This document shows, piece after piece, positions 53,327 through 63,400 of a stretch of 64,000 nt of DNA. The translations under genes and the position numbers were made by a program. Numbering within the stretch: the first letter of the stretch is position 1; the number at the start of each line of letters is the position of its first letter. The notes below the pieces were generated by a model, which ran no database searches, had not been told where the DNA came from, and worked only from the letters and a program-made list of their open reading frames with translations. The DNA comes from JBBSDP01 sp038240605 (GTDB lineage: Bacteria > Planctomycetota > Phycisphaerae > Tepidisphaerales > Tepidisphaeraceae): NCBI GenBank assembly GCA_038240605.1, contig JBBSDP010000003.1:124001-188000 (forward strand). The letters run 5' to 3'.

Positions 53327-54673
53327 TCAGAACGGCGTACGCTGGCCGAGCAACTCGAACCGCAACAGAGTAAGCGCCATCTTTGCCGCCCGATCGCGAA
53401 TAAATTCACGATCGCCCGGAAATACGAAGCGGCGCGCGGCAATGCCGTTCGGCTTGGCCAATCCGACCCAGGTGGTGCCGACAGGTTTCTCCGGCGTGCC
53501 GCCGTCCGGACCGGCGATGCCGCTGATGCTCAGCGCATAATCCGCGCCCGCGCGCTCCCGCGCGCCGTCGGCCATCGCCCGCACGACTGGCTCGCTCACG
53601 GCGCCGTGCTGAGCGATCAATTCCGCCGGCACGCCCAGCAACTCGTGCTTCGCCTGGTTCGAATACGTGATCCAGCCGCGATGAAAGTATGCCGAGGAGC
53701 CGGGAATGTCCGTCAGCATCTTCGCCAGCAGTCCGCCGGTACATGACTCGGCCGTGGTCACTGTCAGCGTCGCAGCATCTCGCTTCAGCAGGGCGGCGAC
53801 AATTTCGGAAAGCGTCTGTCCATCTTCTCCATAGACCAGCTCTCCCAGCGCTGCGCGACACTGCCCCGCCGTTTGTTCCAGCTCGCGCCGCGCCTCATCC
53901 GCGGACCCAAAGCGCGCGTTGACGCGCAGCGAGACGACCCCGTTCGCCACCGTCGTCCCGACCGAAGGGTTCTGTCCCCGTCGCATCAATGTCCCCAGTC
54001 GCTCCGCGACCGCGCTCTCCCCCAGGCCAAAGGTATGAAGCGTGCGAGAAAGGATGACCCCTCCGCCCCCCGCCGTGCGAAGCTTCGGAAGCACATCGCG
54101 GGCGAACATCACCTTCATTTCCTTGGGAACGCCGGGCATGACGAAGAGGTGGCACGAAGGGTTCGGGGTTCGGGGTTCAGGGCTCAGTGAAGTCGTCTGG
54201 TACTCCGTTCGCTCTGTTCCTGAACCCTGAACCCTGAACCCTGAACCCTCCATCTCGGCCTCGATCCCCGACGCCGTTCCGCAGGCATTGAAGATCATCG
54301 TCGCGCCGCGCGGGATCATCGCCTGGATCCGGTTCGCCGTGGGCATCGGGCGTCCGCGCGCGGAGAAGAATTGTTCTAGTTCCGCGATCCACCCGGCATT
54401 TTCGAGCAGCTCGACCCCCATGACCGCCGCCAGCGCCTGACGGGTCAGGTCATCCTCCGTCGGCCCGAGGCCCCCGCTGATCAGGAGGACATCGCATTCC
54501 CCCACCGCACGTCGAACTGCCCTTTCGATTGCGATCTGGTCATCCGCGACGGTCATGTGCTCGCTGACGCCGCACCCCACTGCGGCGAGTTCGGCACTTA
54601 GCCAAGCCGAGTTGGTGTCTACCGTCTGGCCCAGCACCAATTCATCGCCGACCGAAACTATGATCGCATTCAT
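53327..54673 (-). CDS. cinA: CinA family nicotinamide-nucleotide amidase, with in-frame repeat insertion
   Basis: The 448-residue protein has the N-terminal MoCF-like domain (IIVSVGDELVLGQTVDTNSA; GGLGPTEDDLTRQAL) and the C-terminal deamidase domain (TTAESCTGGLLAKMLTDIPG with the nucleophile Ser; SISGIAGPDGGTPEKPVGT). CinA/PncC hydrolyses nicotinamide mononucleotide to nicotinate mononucleotide in NAD salvage. An unusual insert of about 33 residues (141-173, starting GSGFRVQGSG) sits between GIEAE and CHLFVMPGVP, where normal homologs continue directly. It is encoded by an inverted repeat of 7-bp units and leaves the frame open, so function may be kept. Confidence 0.9.
   Translation of the reverse strand: MNAIIVSVGDELVLGQTVDTNSAWLSAELAAVGCGVSEHMTVADDQIAIERAVRRAVGECDVLLISGGLGPTEDDLTRQALAAVMGVELLENAGWIAELEQFFSARGRPMPTANRIQAMIPRGATMIFNACGTASGIEAEMEGSGFRVQGSGTERTEYQTTSLSPEPRTPNPSCHLFVMPGVPKEMKVMFARDVLPKLRTAGGGGVILSRTLHTFGLGESAVAERLGTLMRRGQNPSVGTTVANGVVSLRVNARFGSADEARRELEQTAGQCRAALGELVYGEDGQTLSEIVAALLKRDAATLTVTTAESCTGGLLAKMLTDIPGSSAYFHRGWITYSNQAKHELLGVPAELIAQHGAVSEPVVRAMADGARERAGADYALSISGIAGPDGGTPEKPVGTTWVGLAKPNGIAARRFVFPGDREFIRDRAAKMALTLLRFELLGQRTPF
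54155..54253. repeat. Inverted repeat made of 7-bp units inside cinA (copy 2)
   Basis: The left part has GGGTTCG/GGGTTCA units (54159-54180 and a variant GGGCTCA to 54187). After a 29-nt spacer the right part carries four TGAACCC units (54220-54248 region). The two parts are complementary. The 99-bp block is a multiple of three and adds about 33 residues to CinA. It resembles the structure, though not the sequence, of the 50881-50965 element. Confidence 0.88.
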
Positions 54674-54744
54674 GTGTGTCATTGTAGGAGCGTTAATCAA
54701 ACGTTGTGATCAAGCTGACCCTGTCGCTGCGAAAGTGGTGTTGC

Positions 54745-56307
54745 ATGCGAGTGAAAATTGCGACCGTCCTGGCGGCGTATTGTCTTGGGGTATTCGCGAT
54801 CTGCTATTCCGCGCCTCCCGTCACTCAACCCACTGCGTACGACCGCGCGCGATTGCCATTCGCGGCCGCGGCGCAAACCAGCGGTGACGACAAGATCATC
54901 GCGCTTCGCCAACAGGGGCCGGCGGGGCTGGATGCGCTGTTCGAACAAAACGCGAGCGTGATCGCCGACCTGCGCCCGGGTCGGATCGCGCTCGATGACG
55001 ACAAAGTGAAAGGGCTGCGGACCAAGCTGGACACAGTCGCGAAACAGCGCGATGAATACGCCTCCCAGCTCTACTGGTACACCGATCTCGACGTCGCCAA
55101 GGCGGAAGCGGCTAAGACCGGTCGGCACATCCTTTCCTTACGGCTGCTGGGCAATCTCGATCAGGAATTCAGTTGCGCCAACAGCCGGTTCTTCCGAACC
55201 GTGCTTTATGCCAACACGGCGGTCGCCGACCACCTGCGCGAGCATTACGTGCTGCACTGGAAGAGCGTACGGCCTGCCCCGCTAGTGACGATCGACATGG
55301 GCGATGGCCGTCGGATCCAGCGGACGATTACCGGCAACAGCATCCATTACGTGCTCGATTCCGACGGCACTGTGCTGGATGCGTTGCCAGGTCTGTACGG
55401 CCCGCAGGCATTTCTAGCGGAGCTGACGCTCTCAGAATCCCTCTCACGCCCCGACTCCGACACGGTTCGCCAGTGGCATCAGAGTCAGGCAAACGGGCTG
55501 CGATACCAATGGCTGTCCGAGGCCGCGCTCAGCGGACTGTATGGAGAAGCGTTCGCGACGCGCCTGATCGAGGGGAGCCCGAGTGACATTGCGAATTGCC
55601 TGGCCGAGGCTTTTCCGAATCAGCGCGCGAATTTCCTGCTCGAGCCGGTTCGCCGCGCGCCGGTCGTTCCCGAGGCGAAGGAAGCTCCCCTTACCTCTCG
55701 GCGCAAGCCCACTGAATTTGAACCGCGCGCAGCCGCCAAATCGATGGTCGAGCGGCCCATCTCCCGGAAGACTTCGCCCGGCGCAAAACAGCAGGACGCC
55801 GTGCAACGCACGGCGGCAGATCACGTCGGGCCGCCGGTGCAACCGAGCGATCTCGACAGGCGGCCGCTCGCCGTTCGGATGACCGACGATGCGTGGCAGA
55901 AACTCGCAACGTTGCGGACGAACGACGCGCGACTGGATGAGTCAAGCCGACGGCTGATGATCGCGAAACTCCCCCGCAAGAGCGTCAGCGACGACGAACG
56001 CGCCCAGGGTGGCGTGGTAAACGGGCAGACGCCATTCGCTCGCACGCTGGCCCATTTCGAGGAGGCGATCGCGCTGGACACGGTCCGCAACGAATATCAG
56101 TTTCATCTCCAGATCCACGAGTGGCTGGCGCGGGACAAGAGCGATCACCTGCGCCACGATGTAGAGGCGTTGAACCAGCGCGTCTATACCGATCTGTTCC
56201 TCACACCCGACTTCGATGCCTGGCTGGGCCTGGTGCCGGACGACACCTATACCGCCTTGGAAAAGGACGGGTGCGCCTGCGATAAGGGCGCGCCGCCGAT
56301 GCGGTAA
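54745..56307 (+). CDS. Secreted thioredoxin-fold-like protein, function unknown
   Basis: The 520-residue protein has a signal peptide (VKIATVLAAYCLGVFAICYS). Residues 105-220 look like a thioredoxin-type domain: LYWYTDLDVAKAEAAKTGRH, NSRFFRTVLYANTAVADHLR and NSIHYVLDSDGTVLDALPGL. There is no CxxC redox motif in that domain, only FSCANS, so reductase activity is not expected. The middle (about 300-390) is Pro/Arg-rich and probably disordered. The C terminus ends CACDKGAPPMR with two close cysteines. The start MRVKIA at 54745 fits the signal peptide; a GTG at 54706 is open but adds only basic residues. Divergent from cinA by 71 nt. Confidence 0.65.
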   Translation: MRVKIATVLAAYCLGVFAICYSAPPVTQPTAYDRARLPFAAAAQTSGDDKIIALRQQGPAGLDALFEQNASVIADLRPGRIALDDDKVKGLRTKLDTVAKQRDEYASQLYWYTDLDVAKAEAAKTGRHILSLRLLGNLDQEFSCANSRFFRTVLYANTAVADHLREHYVLHWKSVRPAPLVTIDMGDGRRIQRTITGNSIHYVLDSDGTVLDALPGLYGPQAFLAELTLSESLSRPDSDTVRQWHQSQANGLRYQWLSEAALSGLYGEAFATRLIEGSPSDIANCLAEAFPNQRANFLLEPVRRAPVVPEAKEAPLTSRRKPTEFEPRAAAKSMVERPISRKTSPGAKQQDAVQRTAADHVGPPVQPSDLDRRPLAVRMTDDAWQKLATLRTNDARLDESSRRLMIAKLPRKSVSDDERAQGGVVNGQTPFARTLAHFEEAIALDTVRNEYQFHLQIHEWLARDKSDHLRHDVEALNQRVYTDLFLTPDFDAWLGLVPDDTYTALEKDGCACDKGAPPMR

Positions 56308-56325
56308 TCGCCGTCGTCGGGATCA

Positions 56326-59300
56326 TCATTCAAACGTAATCACTCCCCAGTTCTTCGGCTCCATCTGTAGCTCGAAGACCGCGTCGTCCACGATGCCGGT
56401 GTGCTGGTTGTTCCAGTAGGTGCGGATGCGCGTGCGCTGGCCGGCGGGGTCGCCGTGCGTGACGCCGAAATCGCCCTGGTATGACTTGCCGGCTTCCGGG
56501 TGGAAATCGAGATCGGCCAGCGGGATCGCGGCCTCGACGATGTAGTCACGGTCGCGCTTCACGACGTTGACCTTCACATCGCTCAGTTCGATCACGCTAT
56601 CGACCGGATACGATTTGATGACGCCGGAGCTGAAGACCTTCCGGTGCTTGTCGCGCGCCACCGGACGGTAGATCACCGCATCGGGAGTGCCTTTCACGTT
56701 TCCAATCGAAAGGCGCAGGTCCCCCAGAACCGCGCTCGAACGCGCCTTGTCACCGCCCGACACCGTGGCGAGCTGCAAGTCGACCGTGTCGCCACGCAGG
56801 TACATCTCCGTCGGATCGGTCGCGGCGTTGACCCACGGCGTGGGGTCTTTCACTTCCCAGCCCAGGTACAACGTCTTCTCGTCCCACGCCGCCACCGTCC
56901 TTACCGCCGCATCGTCCAGCTTCTGATAATGAAGCTGCTGCGCGTCCTTGAAATCGGCGTCGAGGTTGCCGGTGAAAGCGGGCGTCATCTTCTTTACCGC
57001 CACTTGGCGGGTGCCGGCGACCGCCTGCAGCTGCCGCTCGCGCTCCGCCTGAGCAAGTTTCACGTCGTCGGAGTTGATCGTCACCGAACCACCCTTCAAT
57101 GTTTTCACCGTATCGAGCCCGTTGACCAGCAGGTTCCAGAACGCCGTCTTGCCGGCCTGCACGTGGAGCGTGCCATCGGCGGCGAGCGTGACCGAACCTC
57201 CAAAATCCTCTCCCCCCATTCCCGGCGGCGCATCGTCCATCAGCGCGCCGGGCGTCGCCTGTTCCGGAAAACGGATCTTGATCGGGTCCGGCTGGAACAG
57301 GCGGGCCAGGTAAAATCCGCGCGACGTCAGCAGGTGCCACTCGCCCACGTTGGTCGGAATCAACCAGACGTCGCCGATCGGTTCGGGAAGCTTGACCGTG
57401 CCACACGGCGTGAACGACCCGCGGATCAACCCGCCCTCCGGCGGCGGCGCGTTGTGCGAGCCGTGTACGCCCACGAACGTGTCGGGATATTTCCAGATCG
57501 GGCGGCCCGAGGCAATGTCGTAGCAGGTGTACCAACTGTCGGCCGCGCCGTACTCCCCGGTCTTCAGGACAAAACGCCCATCGGCGGATCCCATTCCAGC
57601 GGCGGGCATGTGCGTCGGATGCGCGAGGTCATACGCCGGTGCGCCGCACGCCGTCAGGCGCGACAACTTGAACTGGCGATCGCCGGCGTACATCGTCATG
57701 TCCGGCGCCAGGTTCATGTACCAGCCGCTCACACGGACCGCGCCGTCCACCAGCGTAACCTCGTTCGCCTGCCGCTGGCCGTCGCCATTCTCATCGGCCC
57801 AGAATCCGGACTTGGGCGGGTCACCCTTGAACTCAGCCAGGTTGGCGATCTCCCGGCCTTCCTTGTCGGCATAGAACAGCGTGCCGCGCACCACGTACTG
57901 CCCAGTACCCACCCGCTCGTAAAATTTGACCGGGGCTAGATTGAACGCCCACGCGCTGCATGTGGCGAGATACACGTGATTGCCCGAGCTGCCGAAGCGC
58001 GCCACCTCAGTCCCCTCGCGCGTGACGATGGCGACACAGGTGGCCCGGCCCGTCTTCGGATCCAGCTTCCACTCGCATCCCTGGCCGAACATCACCGTTG
58101 GGTCGGAGGGGCAGATTGCTCCCCCCAGCGCGCCGTAACCGCTCGGGCCAAAGAACTCTTTGTATAACTTACCCGTAGAGACGTCCCAGACGCTTACGCG
58201 CTTCGGCAAGCCATCCGACTCCATCACCCACAGCTTTCCCGCCGAATCGATCGCGATGCCGCCGGCGGAGCGCATCCCATCCGACTGCCACGCTCCCAGC
58301 AGCGAGCGGCCGCCCTGTCGCCCGATGGACGTCAACCGCTTCCCGTCGTGGTCGAACACCTTCACCTGATTGTCCGGATCGAGCACAGCGACGTAGATCT
58401 TCCCAGCCTTGTCGCTCGTGACTGCGCTCGCCGCGACGAGCCCCTGTATCACAGGCATCACCTGGCCGGACTCAGCGTTGACTGAGACGACCGACGTTCC
58501 GCCGGAAATGATCAGCAGCGTGTGATCGTCAGTCGCGTGGATCGACGAGGGAGATGGAATCGCGATCACCTTCTCCGGCTTGCCGCTCTCCCCGTTCAGG
58601 ACGTGAATCTCATTGAGCTTGTTGTACGTGAGGTAAAGATGGCCGCCCCTGGCATCGAGGCCATCGGGCGAGGGAATCTCCAGGTCGGCGCCGTCGCCGC
58701 CCACCCAGTTGGTGTAGGTCCCGTCCTTGGCGCTGAGCCGGTAAAGCACGATTGGCTTTTTCGGATCAGACTCGCGCTGCACGTAAACCGTCCCCTTGTC
58801 TACCGCGACGCGCAAGGCCCCGGCGATGCCGCCGTGCGTGTTGTTCCACAGCACGTGTCCTTCCAGGTCACACCCCAGCAGGGCCTTGCCGGCTTCCGCG
58901 GCGCTCCAGCCGAGGTAGACCCGCTCCGCGTCGGCACAAACCGTGGAAGGGATTCCATGATCGCCTCCCCAGTTCCCCTTTTTCGCCGGGTAATCCCACG
59001 GCGTCACGCCCCCATTGCAGGCCCATCCCACGAGTTGCAGCCCAATCCCGTGGTGAACGATCGCCTCCCACCGGTAATCACCACTCGGCACGGGCTCACC
59101 CGGCGTGCGCCAATTAGGCGTCGTCAGCCCGTCCCATTTCACCTCGTGACGCCCCTTCGTGAACATCTCGGCGTTCAGCAGTTGCCGGACCACCGTTCCG
59201 TGCGAATCCAGCAAATGCAGTGAGATGAAGCCATCCTCCGGCATATCAAACGCCACCGGCTTAAACCCTGCCAGTTCGCGCGCATTGATCAGGCCGGTCC

Positions 59301-60156
59301 AGTCGATGGTCGGAACGCCATCTGTCATCTGAACCGCGAACTCGCGTGCATCGGAGAGTCGTACGGGGCGGGGCGTGATCCGTCCCGCGGCGTCCAGCGT
59401 CGCGGTGCCCCACGTCGGCGGGCTCATGAACGTGAACACCCGGTCCGGCTGCTGGCCTGGCCGGAAGATGTCCTTGATCGTGAGCCGTCCGTTCACGCCG
59501 ATCGTGAAGTTCGGCTCGACGGTGAACGTGAACGATTCACCCGCTTTGAGCGCCTTGCCGTCTTTAGTGATCAGCTTCCAGGGAATCGCGATCTCCTGGA
59601 CATACCCCTTTCCGTCGGCATTGACCGAGAATGCCTGCTCCGCCCCTTGGACCTTCATGTCCTTGGTCGTCCCCCCATCCAGCTTCACGCCGTGCTCCCC
59701 GACCATCACGTCGCGCCCGTCGCGCCCCTTCCAGCAGGTGAAGTGCTCCCCCTGCTCGAGCGGACTACCCGGATGCGTGATCAGGCGGAACTGAAGGCAG
59801 TCCCCGGCAAACCCGTAGTCCCCCGCCGTCTGCCCGGGATTATTCAACGGCGTCGGATCGATGAAACGCGCCAGCACGTAAAGCTTTTCCGCGTCGTACT
59901 GAGCATGGCTCCAGACGGCGTATTGTTCGCGCCCGTTTTCCACGTCATCACAGGCGAAGACACCGCCGCTCAGATCCCAGTCGTCGGCCTTCCCATCGAT
60001 CTTCATCGCGCCCGGCGCGGGGAGCACGCGAATCCCCAGGTTTTCGGTCTGCGTCGCGGACGCGGTATACCCGAACCCGAGGCAGATCAGGATCGCGAGG
60101 ATCGTTTGGCAGGACCATGAGTTACATGTACGGCGGGGATTCTGGCATGAGAACAT
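56326..60156 (-). CDS. Giant secreted beta-propeller protein flanked by CBM9-like domains
   Basis: The 1276-residue exported protein has a signal peptide (QTILAILICLGFGYTASA). Domain order: an N-terminal CBM9/DOMON-like domain (MKIDGKADDWDLSGG, about 50-230), a FlgD-Ig-like segment (GRHEVKWDGLTTPNWRT), a long propeller of NHL-like blades (for example IAIDSAGKLWVMESDGLPKR, FFGPSGYGALGGAI), and a second CBM9-like domain near the C terminus (AAIPLADLDFHPEAGKSYQG). A calcium-loop-like stretch ADENGDGQRQANEV lies inside the propeller. No catalytic motif is visible; the combination suggests a carbohydrate-binding surface protein. The start at 60156 was chosen for the signal peptide; the frame is open to 60210. 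It is divergent from a paralogous gene at 60483. Confidence 0.82.
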   Translation of the reverse strand: MFSCQNPRRTCNSWSCQTILAILICLGFGYTASATQTENLGIRVLPAPGAMKIDGKADDWDLSGGVFACDDVENGREQYAVWSHAQYDAEKLYVLARFIDPTPLNNPGQTAGDYGFAGDCLQFRLITHPGSPLEQGEHFTCWKGRDGRDVMVGEHGVKLDGGTTKDMKVQGAEQAFSVNADGKGYVQEIAIPWKLITKDGKALKAGESFTFTVEPNFTIGVNGRLTIKDIFRPGQQPDRVFTFMSPPTWGTATLDAAGRITPRPVRLSDAREFAVQMTDGVPTIDWTGLINARELAGFKPVAFDMPEDGFISLHLLDSHGTVVRQLLNAEMFTKGRHEVKWDGLTTPNWRTPGEPVPSGDYRWEAIVHHGIGLQLVGWACNGGVTPWDYPAKKGNWGGDHGIPSTVCADAERVYLGWSAAEAGKALLGCDLEGHVLWNNTHGGIAGALRVAVDKGTVYVQRESDPKKPIVLYRLSAKDGTYTNWVGGDGADLEIPSPDGLDARGGHLYLTYNKLNEIHVLNGESGKPEKVIAIPSPSSIHATDDHTLLIISGGTSVVSVNAESGQVMPVIQGLVAASAVTSDKAGKIYVAVLDPDNQVKVFDHDGKRLTSIGRQGGRSLLGAWQSDGMRSAGGIAIDSAGKLWVMESDGLPKRVSVWDVSTGKLYKEFFGPSGYGALGGAICPSDPTVMFGQGCEWKLDPKTGRATCVAIVTREGTEVARFGSSGNHVYLATCSAWAFNLAPVKFYERVGTGQYVVRGTLFYADKEGREIANLAEFKGDPPKSGFWADENGDGQRQANEVTLVDGAVRVSGWYMNLAPDMTMYAGDRQFKLSRLTACGAPAYDLAHPTHMPAAGMGSADGRFVLKTGEYGAADSWYTCYDIASGRPIWKYPDTFVGVHGSHNAPPPEGGLIRGSFTPCGTVKLPEPIGDVWLIPTNVGEWHLLTSRGFYLARLFQPDPIKIRFPEQATPGALMDDAPPGMGGEDFGGSVTLAADGTLHVQAGKTAFWNLLVNGLDTVKTLKGGSVTINSDDVKLAQAERERQLQAVAGTRQVAVKKMTPAFTGNLDADFKDAQQLHYQKLDDAAVRTVAAWDEKTLYLGWEVKDPTPWVNAATDPTEMYLRGDTVDLQLATVSGGDKARSSAVLGDLRLSIGNVKGTPDAVIYRPVARDKHRKVFSSGVIKSYPVDSVIELSDVKVNVVKRDRDYIVEAAIPLADLDFHPEAGKSYQGDFGVTHGDPAGQRTRIRTYWNNQHTGIVDDAVFELQMEPKNWGVITFE

Positions 60157-60482
60157 GCGGATCAGTACCCCGCACCGGGCCGATAGTTGTGCAACCGCAC
60201 GACAGCACATGCATGACGAAGTAACCTTCCGTGGCTTTTGCGTCGGCTATCCACCCTTCCGCACGGGCCTCGTGCTCGCAGGCAGCGCGGAAAAACTCTG
60301 GCCGCTTCGACTCTCCGCTCGTCCGCCCGGATAAAATTGCAAGCGTCGGTAATGCATCTGTTCAGAGCCGCGCCCGTCAGGAAGCGGTGTGCGCAAGGAC
60401 TCGAACACCGCTTCCTGAAGGGCGCGGCTATGAAAGGCAGAGAACTCGTAGCACAACGAACGCCGTTATAACTGGCAGCCCC
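60157..60482. other. Divergent intergenic region with palindromic element
   Basis: These 326 bases lie between two divergent propeller-protein genes and should hold both promoters. The third palindrome of the GCCGCG..CGT family occupies 60366-60429. No gene was supported; the small open frames on both strands overlap the palindrome and are not convincing. Confidence 0.55.
60366..60429. repeat. Palindromic element, copy 3
   Basis: 25-bp arms with one mismatch (60366-60390 and 60405-60429) enclose a 14-nt loop; flanking bases extend the pairing with a further mismatch. The left arm AGCCGCGCCCGTCAGGAAGC plus GGTGT is nearly identical to that of the element at 35847-35918. Here it lies between divergent gene starts, so it is not simply a terminator. 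Confidence 0.9.
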
Positions 60483-63400
60483 ATGCAAAAAGATTCCCTC
60501 ATTGCACTGTTTGTCGGTTTATTTGCCGTTGCAGTTCGCAGCGCACCGCCAGCAACGCCGCTCGCCACGCCCGTCGAATCCTCGAACCTTGATCCGGCCG
60601 TATTCGCTGAGTGGGTGGACGGCGTGGAGCGTCCGGTCGCGGTGAAGCGCGGGCCGCACCAGGTGATCTGGACGCGCGACAGTGGGCCTGAATGGGATGG
60701 CATCCGCTTTGGCGAAACAAAGTCGCCAGGCGTCCGCCACCTTCGGATCGGCTTTCTCAAGGCGATCGACGTTGGCATCGTCATTTCGCGCGGAGGCGGC
60801 CGCCTCAGTTCGCTGAAGGAGGACGCCGCTTATCCCGGCGATCTGAATAACGACGGCGCATGGATTCCCGCAGCGCGATTGCGCGGCGGATCCGTCTCCG
60901 ATGCCGAAGTCGGCGAAGACGAATTCGCGGTATGGGTGTTTCCGCCCAAGTTCCACACCCGCGCCCTTCGCTTCACCCATGTGGCCGAGCCGACCGACCG
61001 CTCCTATGCCGGCTGGCTCGGCGGCGCGTTCGTTTCGCTCGAGCGGGCCGTGAACGTTGCGCCGCAGGCCCAGGTTCACGCCAGCACCCAGGACGAACAC
61101 GCCGACCGAATCAACAACGAAAACAACGACCGTATGTGGGGCGCGTGGGACAACGGCGAAGAGGGCGGCACGACAATTGTTTCGCCCGAACATCCCGAGT
61201 GGATCACGCTGACCTGGGACAGGCCGGTGCCGGTGAGCGCGCTGTGCGCCCTCTGGGCCGGCTTCTCCGACTGCGACGTGCAGACGTTCACCGGTCCGCC
61301 GGATCGGAACCCCGCCGAAGCAACCGAAGCCGATTGGACGACGATGCGGAGCTTCGACAAGATCGAGAATCAGTATCCGCGCGCACTGGGCGTGAACCTG
61401 CTTGGCCTGGATCGTCCCCTCGAAACACGTGCGCTACGGCTGCGCATGACCCACGAAAGCAGCGAATCCCATCCGCACCTCAACAACAGAACCCAAAAGG
61501 GCAAACGAGTCTGGCTCGGCGAGCTGCTCGTCCTTCGACCGCTGGACGATATGCCACTCCAATCGGCGCTCCCCGCGCCGATGGTTGCCGACGCCGCCGA
61601 TCATCCGCCGATCCCGGTCCGCTTCAATCTGAAAGGGCCGTCGCTGGTCACACTGGTGATCGAGGATCACACCGGCCAGCGCGTGCGAAACCTGGTGAGC
61701 GAAACGCCATTCCCCGCCGGCGATAACGTCGCCTGGTGGGACGGGCTCGATGACTTGGGCCGCGACACCGAGGCGGCACATCACGGCGTCTACGACACGC
61801 CCGGCCGCGCCGTCGCTCCGGGCGATTACCGCGTGAGCGGCCTGTATCGCAAGCCGCTGGACCTTCGCTACGAGTTCTCGGTTTACAACGCCGGCCATCC
61901 CGCATGGGAGACCGCCGACAACACCGGGGCATGGCTTTCCAACCACACACCGCCGAGCAGCACGCTCTTTCTTCCCGCCGATCAGGCGCCGGGCGGCAAG
62001 CCGCTCGTCTACCTTGGCAGTTACGTGACCGAGGGAGGTCACGGCCTGGCGTGGGTCGATCTGGAAGGCGGCAAGCAAGGCGGCCGCGGCTGGGTCGGCG
62101 GCAACTGGACCGGCGCGCCCTACCTCGCGCGCGACGTCGGCGAACATCCGGTTAAAGATACCTACGCCTACGTCGCCGCCGCCTGGGACGCCGACCTTCG
62201 TCTCACCATGCTCACCGCGCAGGGTGATAAGCCGGTGATCAAATATGCGTTCCCGGGTGGTAAGGAGGCCGCGGCGGTCACGGGCCTGGCGGTGCGCAAC
62301 GGCCGGCTCGTTTGCAGCCTCCCTAAAGAAAAACGGCTCATGTTCGTGGATGTCGAAAAGGGCGCGCTCCTCGGCTCGGCGCCGATGGAAGATCCGCGCG
62401 GTCTGGCGTTCGATCAGAAAGGGCGGCTCCTGGTCCTTTCCGGCAAACGGCTCCTGCGGATTCCGGCCGAACCAGCCGGTCCGAAGCTCGGCACGCTCCC
62501 CACGGACGTCGTGATCGCCGACGGATTGGAAGACCCGCAACTCCTCGCGCTCGATCGCGACGGCAACCTCTACGTCAGCGACCGGGGGAACAGTCATCAG
62601 GTCAAGATCTTCTCGCCCGATGGGAAATTCCTCCGCGCGATCGGCCACGCCGGCGTTCCCAAAGCGGGTGCGTACGACCCGCTTCACATGAACAACCCCG
62701 CCGGGGTCACCATCGATTCAAACGATCACCTGTGGGTCGCCGAGACGGATTTCCAACCGAAGCGCATCAGCGTCTGGACGCTCGACGGAAAGCTCGTGAA
62801 CGCATTCTACGGTCCCTCCGAGTACGGCGGAGGCGGCGCGCTCGACCCAACCGACAAATCCCGTTTCTATTTCCACGGAATGGAGTTCAAGCTCGACTGG
62901 CAAAACGGTACGAGCCAGGTCGTCTCCGTCTTCCACCGCCCCGGCTCGAGCGATGAAACGCTCCCCGATGGGTTCGGCGTCAACGGCATGCCCGAAACGC
63001 CCCTCTACCTGAACGGCCAGCGCTACTTCACCAACTGCTACAACAGCAATCCCACCAACGGCGCATCGATCGCCCTGCTCTGGGTCGAACGCAACGGCGC
63101 GAGCGTTCCCGTGGCCGCAATGGGCCGAGCGGGCGATTGGCCGATTCTCAAGGGCAACGCGTTCAAACCGCGCTGGCCGGCCCAGAAGGATCCCAACGAA
63201 GATCCCACGAAGAAGTCCGCCTTTTTCATCTGGTCGGACCTTAACGGCGATGAGCACCTTCAACCAGACGAATTGCAAATGACCGCGGCAGAAGTCGGCG
63301 GCATCACCGTGATGCCGGATCTCTCCTTTATCGCTTCGCGCCTAGGTGACCGCGCTGTCCGGTTCACTTCGCAGCGGTTCACCGATAACCATGCCCCAAT

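Noticed and set aside
61434..62687. 417-codon minus-strand open frame
   Set aside because: Antisense to the secreted propeller gene that runs off the right edge with an uninterrupted frame, signal peptide and blade repeats.
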